Positions 1-5,049 of a stretch of 5,049 nt of DNA are shown here, one piece after another. Source of the DNA: Deltaproteobacteria bacterium (GTDB lineage: Bacteria > Desulfobacterota > Syntrophia > Syntrophales > UBA2210). The notes beneath the pieces were generated by a model. The model was not told where the DNA came from. It ran no database searches and was given only the letters and a program-made list of their open reading frames with translations. Position 1 is the stretch's first letter; every line of letters begins with the position of its first letter. The stretch is from the NCBI GenBank assembly GCA_016935935.1, contig JAFGPZ010000288.1, positions 1 to 5,049 of the forward strand. The letters are read 5' to 3'. The position numbers were made by a program, and so were the translations under genes.

Positions 1-390
1 CAGTCGTCCTTCCCTGTCCTTTTCCTCTTCCTCGGCATATGCCGGAGCGGAGGGTAATTTCATGGACTGAAAAAGAAACGCGTCGGCCTTGAAGGTGAAC
101 TCCCAGTCATCACTTCCTATACCAAGACGTATGCGGGCCTCCTTTATCTTTTTTCCTTCACGAAGCGCTGTTTTACCTTCCTTCAGATCTGCTCTGAATC
201 CCTTGCACATAATGGTTTCGGAATAATCACCTTCTCCGGATTCGAGAATCAGTCTATGTAAAAAGAGAACTGTTATGTCACCGGTTCCGGGGATTAATAT
301 GTTGCCATTTCTCTCTTCGCTCTTGAACCATAGCCAGGTCAGAAATTCTCTGCCGAGGAACGAAAAATCCGTTGTTAAACTTTCCTTCAT
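1..390 (-). CDS. RdgC C-terminal-like protein, second subunit of a split RdgC (partial at left edge)
   Basis: The frame is open from ATG at 390 to the window edge, giving 130 residues with no stop, so the C-terminus is missing. The start overlaps the stop of the RdgC-like gene upstream (TAATG, one shared base) and has GGAAAGG 8 bases before it (399-405). Residues 11-22 read FLGREFLTWLWF. Residues 58-90 (ETIMCKGFRADLKEGK, then ALREGKKIKEARIRLG) recall the part of RdgC where a strand is followed by an acidic 'EGK' turn and the 'GK.V..LAL' stretch (E. coli HIEAGKVVTKLAL). I infer that it is the C-terminal portion of RdgC made as a separate chain. RdgC is a ring-forming double-stranded DNA-binding protein that limits RecA action. 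Residues 118-130 are rich in Glu, Lys and Asp and may begin a charged tail or linker. The homology is judged by eye and could be to a distinct partner protein. Confidence 0.7.
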   Translation of the reverse strand, partial: MKESLTTDFSFLGREFLTWLWFKSEERNGNILIPGTGDITVLFLHRLILESGEGDYSETIMCKGFRADLKEGKTALREGKKIKEARIRLGIGSDDWEFTFKADAFLFQSMKLPSAPAYAEEEEKDREGRL

Positions 391-980
391 TATGTCTGCC
401 TTTCCAGGGTTTGTATTAGTTTTATCGCATCAGGTTCAACAAAGGCGGGATTCCAGGGGACTGAGGGTATAAGTTTCAACTTGAAGGTTCTCTTGAAGAG
501 GTCTTCAAAATCGTCGGCAACCTTTTCGGTGTGTGAACCGAAGATGACCCACTTTCCGGGAAGGGACCAGCAGACTTCGTAGAAGGATGGTACCGATGGC
601 GTCTTCTTCAGAAGATTGAGACGAACGGCGTCTCTGATATCATTACGTTCGGCCTTGTAAAGCCGTTCCACACCTTTATCCTTCATGCGCGCCCGCTCTT
701 CTTCAAGTGTTTTCAGCCTCAAGAGAGAGGCGGGCACCATTTTTCTGTCTATGCGCAGTGAAAAGACGATATAGTCGTCGAGGAGATAATTTGCGTATTC
801 AAAATCAGTGTCGAGTACGTTTTCAAGACTTGTCCAGCCCATAATTTTTTCACTTTCCGACAGCAGATCCTTAAATGAGAAAAGTTTAATCTGCCTGTCG
901 ATGAAATCCCTGGGGTCTGATGGTAGATCGCCGGAGACTTCGTATCTGGAAAAAGTGAGTTGCCCCTTCATTAATCCCAT
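390..980 (-). CDS. rdgC: RdgC-like recombination-associated protein, N-terminal and central part
   Basis: This 196-residue protein resembles the first two thirds of E. coli RdgC (303 residues). Recognisable pieces are MGW (47-49; RdgC has MGWVPP), KMVPASLLRLK (80-90; RdgC KILPSPVIKQAL), a charged helix LEEERARMKDKGVERLYKAE (92-111), the following IRDAVRLNLLKKTPSVPSFY (115-134; RdgC LKDEVLHSLLPRAFSRFSQ), and KVADDFEDLFKRTF with LIPSVPW (153-176; RdgC KAEDTLALLRKSL.SLPVVPL). RdgC binds double-stranded DNA as a ring-shaped dimer and is thought to restrain RecA-mediated strand exchange. The chain stops where the C-terminal part of RdgC should begin, and the next gene appears to supply it. The ATG at 980 has AAAGG (990-994) 9 bases upstream, overlapping the end of the DUF374 gene. 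A second ATG lies at codon 4. Family assignment is fairly secure; the split is discussed as a finding. Confidence 0.8.
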   Translation of the reverse strand: MGLMKGQLTFSRYEVSGDLPSDPRDFIDRQIKLFSFKDLLSESEKIMGWTSLENVLDTDFEYANYLLDDYIVFSLRIDRKMVPASLLRLKTLEEERARMKDKGVERLYKAERNDIRDAVRLNLLKKTPSVPSFYEVCWSLPGKWVIFGSHTEKVADDFEDLFKRTFKLKLIPSVPWNPAFVEPDAIKLIQTLERQT

Positions 981-986
981 TATACT

Positions 987-1691
987 TTACCTTTCGTTAT
1001 CAAGCGCCTGTTGTGACCCGAAATGATGAAGACCGGGCTGCATGATTGCCTGAAGTTGTAATCTGTTATGCTCGAAATCCTCTTCGCCTGTTCCGGAAGT
1101 CAGATCCAGCATCTCGCCAAAACGCAGGGTTACCCTCGCAAAGGGTTTCGGAAGCATGAAGCGGTCCCAACTGTTAAAATACCAGCACCTGTCGGCGGAG
1201 ATGTAAAACGGAACAATAAAGGCCCCGGTACCCTGTGCCAAACGAATAACCCCAGCTTTGACGATTCCCGCCGGTCCTCTGGGTCCATCCACGACGTGAC
1301 CCGCAAAACCAGACTGTCCCATATAGAGGATCATCTCTTTCAGTGCGTTATTGCCATTTCTTGACGAGGAGCCCCGAACGATGTGCCAGCCGGTTTTCTC
1401 GGCAATCCCTGCGATAACATCGCCGTCTCTGCTTTGGCTGATCATCAGGCCAGGGTGATATACTGCATAGGTCTTGAAATGTCGAATGGCCGAGAAAAAT
1501 TGCTGGTGCCAGCAGCAAAGGAGAATCCGGCCGCCCTTCTGCAAATGTTCCAACCAGGGCTTTTCGTTTTCAATCTGAAGACGGAATGTCCAACAATAGG
1601 CACGGATAAGATAATAAAACGAACTCTGAAGATTGTCCGTTAGTAAATATCGGTATTTTTTCAACGACAAATTATTCCTTTCAGCAGGCAC
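987..1691 (-). CDS. DUF374 lysophospholipid acyltransferase family protein
   Basis: The 234-residue product carries the DUF374 (COG2121) signature of the LPLAT superfamily: a hydrophobic stretch ending in CCWHQQFF (59-66), SRDGDVIAGIAEKTGW (87-102), VRGSSSRNG (105-113), VDGPRGPAGIVKAGVIRLA (134-152), TGAFIVPFY (155-163) and SWDRFMLPKPFARV (174-187). Proteins of this family are believed to transfer acyl groups to lipid or lipid A-type acceptors at the inner membrane, but the substrate is not known. The usual acyltransferase HX4D is represented by the WH motif, as is typical for DUF374. The longest frame starts with GTG at 1691 but lacks a convincing ribosome site. TTG at 1670 or 1664, behind AAAGGA (1676-1681), would shorten the protein by 7 or 9 residues and is equally plausible. 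Six bases separate its stop from the rdgC start, so the two are probably co-transcribed. It lies 118 bases downstream of the MFS gene. Confidence 0.88.
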   Translation of the reverse strand: MPAERNNLSLKKYRYLLTDNLQSSFYYLIRAYCWTFRLQIENEKPWLEHLQKGGRILLCCWHQQFFSAIRHFKTYAVYHPGLMISQSRDGDVIAGIAEKTGWHIVRGSSSRNGNNALKEMILYMGQSGFAGHVVDGPRGPAGIVKAGVIRLAQGTGAFIVPFYISADRCWYFNSWDRFMLPKPFARVTLRFGEMLDLTSGTGEEDFEHNRLQLQAIMQPGLHHFGSQQALDNER

Positions 1692-1809
1692 ATGAAAGAG
1701 CTTTACGGTGAGGTTTCAAAATGCATTCAATTACCATTGAAGCGGCACGGAAACCAATAGCTGATTCCGGGATACAACTATGCGGATTTTGGCCGGATGT
1801 CAAGACAGA
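1692..1809 (-). other. 118-base intergenic gap between MFS gene and DUF374 gene
   Basis: No conserved open frame or RNA gene was recognised. On the minus strand a perfect TTGACA (1803-1798) is followed 17 bases later by TAGTTG (1780-1775), a poor -10, so a weak promoter for the DUF374-rdgC run is possible but not established. There is no GC-rich hairpin with a T-run, so read-through from the MFS gene is also possible. Confidence 0.35.
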
Positions 1810-3036
1810 TTATGGTTTTATCGCCACTTTGATCGGACGAAGGCGCATAATCGGTATGAAGCCCGCAATGGCAAATACTGTCAAAATCATGAATGCCATC
1901 ATATATTCTCCCGTAGTATCGAAGATATATCCCGAAAGAATAGGCCCAATTGTAGCACCTATAGTACCGACGAACAGTATTGCGCCAAAGAGTTGTCCGT
2001 GGGAACCCATACCGAAAAATTCAGCTATCATCGGAGACATGACAGTTAAAATACCGCCATGAGCGAACCCATAAACAAGGGCGAATATAAACAGCATCCA
2101 GGCGGCGCTGATAATTTGCAACAGAATAATACTGCCGATCAGAATGATGAAAGAGATCATCAGTGAGTATCTCCCCCCAATTTTATCATTTACGATACCC
2201 ATCACAAATCTTCCAATCATGCTTGCCCCGCCTATGGTTGCGAGAACCATAGCGGCTATTGACGGTTCCATTCCTTTATCAATTGCGTGAGGCACGATGT
2301 GCACAATGATGGTAAAGATGCAGAAGTAAGCCGAGAATTCAGCAAGGCAGATTTTCCAGAATTGATTAGTTCTGACCGCTTCCAGCAAAGGGAGACTATT
2401 TTTTTTCATAAGTAATGTATTGCAATGTCTGATTTGCTGATTACCGTCAGGTAACAGACCTATTAGCGAGGGGTCACGTTTCATGAGTTGAGCGAGTGAG
2501 ACCAGTAACACCAGGACGACACCACCGATAATAAGGTAAGCATTGCGCCACCCAAAGGCGGAAATCAGTGCCGAGGCGATCAAGGGGACTAAAAACTGCC
2601 CTGCACCTGTGCCCACTTTTGTAATTCCCGACATCATGCCACGGTATTTAACAAACCATCTTGCAACTGTGGACAGTGTAATGACATCATGGGTACAGAA
2701 CCCGATGCCAGCGAACACACCGTAGAGAAGATAAAGTTGCCAGGGCATGTTCATCTGCGACATAAGTATGTATCCAAGGCCAGAGAATATCCCGGATACC
2801 GACAATATAATTCGAGGGCCGATTCTGTCGTTTAAAGTACCTGCAATGATTGCACCGGCACCCATAACAAGAAAAGCAGTGGAAGACGCGCCCGATACCA
2901 AGGCCCTGGACCAGCCGAATTCCTGCTGGAGCTCCTTGAAAAAAATACCGTATGTAAACATCGCGCCTATGCAGACTGCCTGGATCAGGAAGCTTGCAGC
3001 GACAATAGTGTATCCGTAGAAATACCTTGTTTTCAA
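1810..3036 (-). CDS. MFS transporter, OxlT/monocarboxylate-type carboxylate carrier
   Basis: This 408-residue polytopic membrane protein has about twelve hydrophobic segments in two halves, joined by a hydrophilic loop at about residues 186-222. MFS motif A is visible as GTLNDRIGPR (66-75) after the second segment and again in degenerate form in the second half, GIVNDKIGGR (280-289). The features FGWSRALVSGA (40-50), YRGMMSGITKVGTGAGQ (131-147) and FGWRNAYLIIGG (161-172) are typical of the oxalate/formate antiporter and monocarboxylate porter branch. The likely substrate is a small carboxylate such as a mono- or dicarboxylic acid; it cannot be named from sequence. The length is normal for the family. 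The start is TTG at 3036, chosen because GGAGG (3047-3051) sits 10 bases upstream and the protein begins MKTRYFYGYT, as in relatives. It stands apart from its neighbours, with 167 bases before it and 118 after, so it probably has its own promoter. Confidence 0.9.
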   Translation of the reverse strand: MKTRYFYGYTIVAASFLIQAVCIGAMFTYGIFFKELQQEFGWSRALVSGASSTAFLVMGAGAIIAGTLNDRIGPRIILSVSGIFSGLGYILMSQMNMPWQLYLLYGVFAGIGFCTHDVITLSTVARWFVKYRGMMSGITKVGTGAGQFLVPLIASALISAFGWRNAYLIIGGVVLVLLVSLAQLMKRDPSLIGLLPDGNQQIRHCNTLLMKKNSLPLLEAVRTNQFWKICLAEFSAYFCIFTIIVHIVPHAIDKGMEPSIAAMVLATIGGASMIGRFVMGIVNDKIGGRYSLMISFIILIGSIILLQIISAAWMLFIFALVYGFAHGGILTVMSPMIAEFFGMGSHGQLFGAILFVGTIGATIGPILSGYIFDTTGEYMMAFMILTVFAIAGFIPIMRLRPIKVAIKP

Positions 3037-3077
3037 TAATATTCCGCCTCCGCTTGGTCTTGAGTGTCCGATGTCGC

Positions 3078-3095
3078 TTCTAATCTATTTTAGAA
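3078..3095. repeat. Short inverted repeat TTCTAA-N6-TTAGAA
   Basis: Two perfect 6-base arms (3078-3083 and 3090-3095) flank a 6-base centre. It sits where the -10 region of the MFS promoter would be expected, so it may be a second operator. Short A+T-rich repeats are common by chance, so confidence in a function is low. Confidence 0.25.
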
Positions 3096-3111
3096 TGTGA
3101 TGTCAATTACA
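3096..3111. promoter_or_regulatory. CRP/FNR-family-like operator overlapping the -35 element
   Basis: The plus strand reads TGTGA, then six bases (TGTCAA), then TTACA. This matches the CRP-type consensus TGTGA-N6-TCACA at nine of ten positions and also fits looser FNR/CRP-family sites. Flanking bases extend the symmetry (AATGTGA / TTACATT, one mismatch). On the minus strand the central six bases are exactly TTGACA. A bound regulator would cover the -35 hexamer, which suggests repression from this promoter, or activation of a differently placed one. The protein that binds is unknown. Confidence 0.4.
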
Positions 3112-3203
3112 TTGTACACTAACTGCAAAAAAGATCCTATTGCACATCAGAAAAACTTTTATCGAAGTATGGAATGATACGGTGGGAGAGTTATAGTCCC
3201 TCT

Positions 3204-4094
3204 CTAATAAAGAGACTGTACCTTTACAGATTCCAGGTTTTCTATTTTCAGGACATCATGGAGCGCCTGTGGTATGTATCGGATGATTTCGATTATCTGT
3301 GTCGCTGGTGTGGGACAGGCGTAATGGCCGGCAATACGGTTGATCTTCATGGCAGCCAGGGCTGCTTTTTCTATAGGCATTCCCGAATCGATGAGGACAG
3401 AGACTATGCCGGTCAAGGTATCGCCGGTTCCTCCAATGGCTTCCAGCTCCTCGGTGGCTGGCACACTGACCGTCCCAAGGATCCCCTGCACATTGGCCAG
3501 GTAGTCTGTCTCTCCCTTAACGAGAAGGTACCGCGCAGCGTTTTTATGCTTGTATGCCCGGGAAATCAGCTCAGGAATGCGGTTTGCTTCGTGCAGAATG
3601 AATCCTCTGGTATAGAAGGGGTGGGGTGCTTCTTCATCGGCTAAAAATGCAAGTTCTCCCACGTCGGGGGTAAATAAATCGTATAATAGCGCCTCACCGC
3701 TCATTTTTGCCGCGTACATGAACCCCGCGTCCGCGATGAGCCGGGGCCGGCACGTGAGAGTCCCAAGAATAACCTGCAGTTTTTTATGCCAGTGAACTAT
3801 GGGCTGGAGATAGTGAAAAGTTATAGTTTCAAAGGTTTTGCATGGTAAAATATCAGCCATGTGGGCATAAAGATGCCTGCTCCCATTACCGGTTCCCGTG
3901 TCCCCGACAAGGTAAGTGAACAGCGGCTGCCCGAGCACATTGGCCGTCACTGCAGCAGCGGCGAGGAGCGCAGGCGTGCCCCTGTTGACATCAATATATT
4001 TTCCGCTGACTTGAAGTTTTTCATCTATCAGTTTGACATAACCTTCCAAAAGCGGAAAATCCTTTGAGGGAACTGTTCCGGCTACGCAGAGCAT
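3204..4094 (-). CDS. NnrD-like kinase-fold protein (carbohydrate kinase family, YjeF C-terminal type)
   Basis: The 296-residue protein shows the ribokinase-like fold of ADP/ATP-dependent NAD(P)H-hydrate dehydratase. GGTGDTLTG (221-229) is the nucleotide/anion-hole motif, with Asp225 in the catalytic-base position. RLIADAGFM (118-126) corresponds to 'vlDadal' of NnrD, FTPDVGELAFLAD (141-153) to 'lTPHpGE', and LLVKGETDYL (190-199) to 'vvlKG'. The N-terminal region (VNRGTPALLAAAA, 36-48; LVGDTGTGNGSRHLY, 62-76) is unlike ordinary NnrD and looks specific to this subgroup. There is no epimerase (NnrE) domain. The ATG at 4094 is supported by AGGAGG (4105-4110) 10 bases upstream, and the gene overlaps the DUF3343 gene by 13 bases. 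Its place after YedE, TusA and Se/S-carrier-like genes suggests a substrate linked to sulfur or selenium handling, but repair of damaged NAD(P)H, or kinase activity on a small metabolite, cannot be excluded. Confidence 0.78.
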   Translation of the reverse strand: MLCVAGTVPSKDFPLLEGYVKLIDEKLQVSGKYIDVNRGTPALLAAAAVTANVLGQPLFTYLVGDTGTGNGSRHLYAHMADILPCKTFETITFHYLQPIVHWHKKLQVILGTLTCRPRLIADAGFMYAAKMSGEALLYDLFTPDVGELAFLADEEAPHPFYTRGFILHEANRIPELISRAYKHKNAARYLLVKGETDYLANVQGILGTVSVPATEELEAIGGTGDTLTGIVSVLIDSGMPIEKAALAAMKINRIAGHYACPTPATQIIEIIRYIPQALHDVLKIENLESVKVQSLY

Positions 4095-4642
4095 TGACGT
4101 TGAACCTCCTCATAGGCAAGTTGAAGCGCGTAACCGCAGAGGGTGTGGCCTATATCGCGGGGACTGGGAGCTCTCTCCATCGTCTTCCCTATCATAGCGG
4201 CGGCCAGATAGGGCACATCGGGACAACCACCTCCCGATATATTGACGATCATGAGGTTGGTTTTATCCACTGTCAGTTTCATGTTGGCCGCTCGCACCAT
4301 GAGATGCGAGCCGAAATCCTTGGTCTGAAAAATGTCGACGGGTTGGAGCAGTGGACTGGTAACGGGAACAACCTTCAACGGAGGAATCCGTTCCTTCTCG
4401 AGAACGTTCACTATCTGTAGTTCTTCAATCAGAGGAAATTCAATGCAGAGGTCACAGCCCTGGCGGATCTCCGGGGGAGGTCCCATGACGCGGATATCCC
4501 ATCCTTTTTGTTTTAAAGTTTTTTCCGCCTTGATGACCTCGCTGGTATTTTCGAACACGAGTATTCCCCGGTCCGCCTGATCGGCCGAATAGGGAGGTTC
4601 GCTTTTGCTGATAATTTTATTTAAAAAACTAAACGCGGACAT
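4082..4642 (-). CDS. DUF3343 (Se/S carrier-like) protein with an unrecognised C-terminal module
   Basis: The 186-residue protein has a DUF3343-like domain at about residues 25-85: GILVFENTSEVIKAEKTLK (26-44), a Gly-Trp turn, then MGPPPEIRQGCDLCIEFPL (53-71). In this family a cysteine after the 'PP' loop is proposed to carry sulfur or selenium; here there are two, Cys63 and Cys66, as CDLC. A linker leads to a second region (about 105-180) that I do not recognise: DFGSHLMVRAANMKLTV (109-125), ISGGGCPDVPYLAAAMIG (135-152) and IGHTLCGYALQLAYEE (164-179), with Cys140 and Cys169. The ATG at 4642 lies 5 bases after the TusA stop, and its ribosome site AAGGA (4651-4655) overlaps the end of that gene, so translation is probably coupled. 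I infer a sulfur/selenium relay role with TusA; the job of the C-terminal module is unknown. Confidence 0.72.
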   Translation of the reverse strand: MSAFSFLNKIISKSEPPYSADQADRGILVFENTSEVIKAEKTLKQKGWDIRVMGPPPEIRQGCDLCIEFPLIEELQIVNVLEKERIPPLKVVPVTSPLLQPVDIFQTKDFGSHLMVRAANMKLTVDKTNLMIVNISGGGCPDVPYLAAAMIGKTMERAPSPRDIGHTLCGYALQLAYEEVQRQCSA

Positions 4643-4647
4643 GGGTT

Positions 4648-4866
4648 TTATCCTTTTTTGATTGCAATGTGATACTCAGAAGCAACCTGAGTGATAGAGG
4701 CAACCTCCCACCCTTTGTTTTCCGAGGCCCGTGAAACATTCTCTTTCGAAGCTTCGCTGTCAACCATTACTAAAAGTTCATTCTCTCCGCCCGTCTTGAT
4801 TTCATCCAGTGTCATAAGGACAGGCTGTGGGCAGGAAAGTCCTCGAGCATCTATTGTTTTCGACAT
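4648..4866 (-). CDS. TusA/SirA/YedF-like sulfur carrier protein
   Basis: This complete 72-residue protein has the TusA family fold signature: TIDARGLSCPQPV (4-16) with the CPxP motif as CPQP and the sulfur-accepting Cys12, then LLVMVDSEASKENVSRASEN (31-50), KGWEV (51-55) and a final strand EYHIAIKK. TusA-type proteins take persulfide sulfur (or possibly selenium) from a donor and pass it to a partner. The 'EASKENVSRASENKGWEV' form is closer to the SirA-like half of YedF than to E. coli TusA itself. ATG at 4866 has a strong AGGAGG (4875-4880) 8 bases upstream. The gene lies 15 bases after the YedE-like transporter, the usual pairing of this family, and 5 bases before the DUF3343 gene. The length is normal for a single-domain member. 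Confidence 0.92.
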   Translation of the reverse strand: MSKTIDARGLSCPQPVLMTLDEIKTGGENELLVMVDSEASKENVSRASENKGWEVASITQVASEYHIAIKKG

Positions 4867-4881
4867 GGGTTACTCCTCCTT

Positions 4882-5049
4882 TTATGCAATTCTTTTTCTC
4901 ATGGTGAATCCGATAAACAGGCATACAATGAAACCGATGATCACGGCTGGAATCCCGTAGGGGCCGACGCCGGTTGGCGAGCTTGCCAGGCCGAAGTTGT
5001 GAGCGATTCCAGCACCGACGATCATACCAAGCACGAAGATAGCGGCGTC
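4882..5049 (-). CDS. YedE/YeeE-family sulfur or selenium transporter, C-terminal end (partial at right edge)
   Basis: Fifty-five codons and a TAA stop (4884-4882) remain of a gene entering from the right edge. The fragment holds two hydrophobic segments, residues 3-20 (AIFVLGMIVGAGIAHNFG) and about 31-50 (GIPAVIIGFIVCLFIGFTM), joined by a loop GLASSPTGVGPYG, and ends in the positive tail MRKRIA. The 'GAGIAHNFGLASSPTGVGP' type of ending is what I recall for YedE-like membrane proteins, which move thiosulfate or an unidentified sulfur/selenium species across the inner membrane. The TusA-like gene directly downstream supports the call, since yedE and yedF/tusA are commonly adjacent. Whether this is the selenium-linked or sulfur-linked branch cannot be told from the fragment. 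Confidence 0.7.
   Translation of the reverse strand, partial: DAAIFVLGMIVGAGIAHNFGLASSPTGVGPYGIPAVIIGFIVCLFIGFTMRKRIA

Larger units (their letters stand above)
3037..3203 (-). promoter_or_regulatory. Intergenic promoter region upstream of the MFS gene
   Basis: This 167-base A+T-rich stretch has no supported gene. Reading toward the MFS gene it holds a TGCAA/TTGCA repeat around a T-run (3124-3144), TACAAT (3116-3111), a consensus -35 TTGACA (3106-3101) inside a CRP/FNR-like palindrome, a TTCTAA/TTAGAA inverted repeat (3078-3095), TAAAAT (3092-3087) and TAGAAG (3082-3077) as possible -10 elements, then the GGAGG ribosome site. The best conventional pairing is TTGACA with TAGAAG at 18 bases, which is only moderate. 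The promoter role is inferred from position and motifs. Confidence 0.5.

Noticed and set aside
390..392. Sequencing frameshift or pseudogene breaking rdgC
   Set aside because: The second frame has its own ATG and a well-spaced GGAAAGG, and the stop/start overlap is typical of coupled genes; kept only as a test within the split-RdgC finding.
1661..1693. ATG at 1693 on the minus strand as start of the DUF374 gene
   Set aside because: It is out of frame and reaches TGA after ten codons.
1721..2062. Plus-strand open frame of 113 codons beginning in the MFS-DUF374 gap
   Set aside because: It runs mostly antisense to the MFS C-terminus, has no recognisable family or ribosome site, and its sequence reads as a shadow of the membrane protein.
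3124..3144. TGCAA/TTGCA repeat with a T6 run as a rho-independent terminator
   Set aside because: The T-run lies within the loop side rather than after the stem and the arms are only five bases.
3172..3217. Possible terminator hairpin at the end of the kinase gene (TCTCT/AGAGA around 3201-3215, GAGAG/CTCTC just after)
   Set aside because: The stems are short, A+T-rich and alternative to each other, and no T-run follows directly.
3174..3644. Plus-strand open frame of 156 codons antisense to the kinase gene
   Set aside because: The opposite strand encodes a protein with clear NnrD-like motifs; this frame has no recognisable domain and a low-credibility composition.
4064..4420. Plus-strand open frame of 118 codons antisense to the DUF3343 gene
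   Set aside because: The minus strand carries a well-supported gene with ribosome site and conserved motifs; no family was recognised for this frame.
3204..5049. Calling the right-hand operon a selenium-specific cluster
   Set aside because: No selD, selA/B, tRNA-Sec or SECIS is visible, and YedE/TusA/DUF3343 proteins also serve sulfur; the sequence cannot decide.

Overview
The window carries seven protein-coding genes, all on the minus strand. Five are complete and the two at the window edges are cut. No RNA gene, insertion sequence, CRISPR array or tRNA was seen. The gene set (a YedE-type transporter with TusA and Se/S-carrier proteins, a DUF374 acyltransferase, a short RdgC-like protein, an OxlT-like carrier) and the intermediate base composition suggest a Gram-negative anaerobe of the former Deltaproteobacteria (Desulfobacterota, Syntrophales-like). 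That placement is inference from gene content; there is no marker gene here.

Right block, in transcription order from the right edge down to 3204: the C-terminal end of a YedE/YeeE-family sulfur or selenium transporter (5049-4882), a 72-residue TusA/SirA-like sulfur carrier with a CPQP motif (4866-4648), a 186-residue protein with a DUF3343 Se/S-carrier-like domain and an unrecognised C-terminal module (4642-4082), and a 296-residue kinase-fold protein related to NAD(P)H-hydrate dehydratase (NnrD/YjeF C-terminal domain) (4094-3204). The genes are separated by 15 and 5 bases or overlap by 13 bases, and each complete one has a good Shine-Dalgarno. They look like one operon for uptake and handling of reduced sulfur or selenium, with a kinase-fold enzyme of unknown substrate at its end.

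Middle: a 167-base gap (3203-3037) that looks like a promoter region. It contains a near-perfect CRP/FNR-type palindrome whose 6-base centre is a consensus -35 hexamer. It leads into a 408-residue major facilitator transporter of the oxalate/formate antiporter (OxlT-like) or monocarboxylate type (3036-1810), which starts with TTG behind a GGAGG.

Left block: after a 118-base gap comes a compact three-gene run: a DUF374 lysophospholipid-acyltransferase-like protein (1691-987), a 196-residue RdgC-like protein matching the N-terminal and central part of RdgC (980-390), and a TAATG-coupled gene (390 to the left edge) whose product looks like the C-terminal part of the same family. RdgC thus appears to be encoded as two co-translated polypeptides.

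The points most worth following are the TusA / DUF3343-plus-unknown-domain / NnrD-like kinase cluster next to YedE, and the two-part RdgC. No wholly new system can be proved from this window alone.
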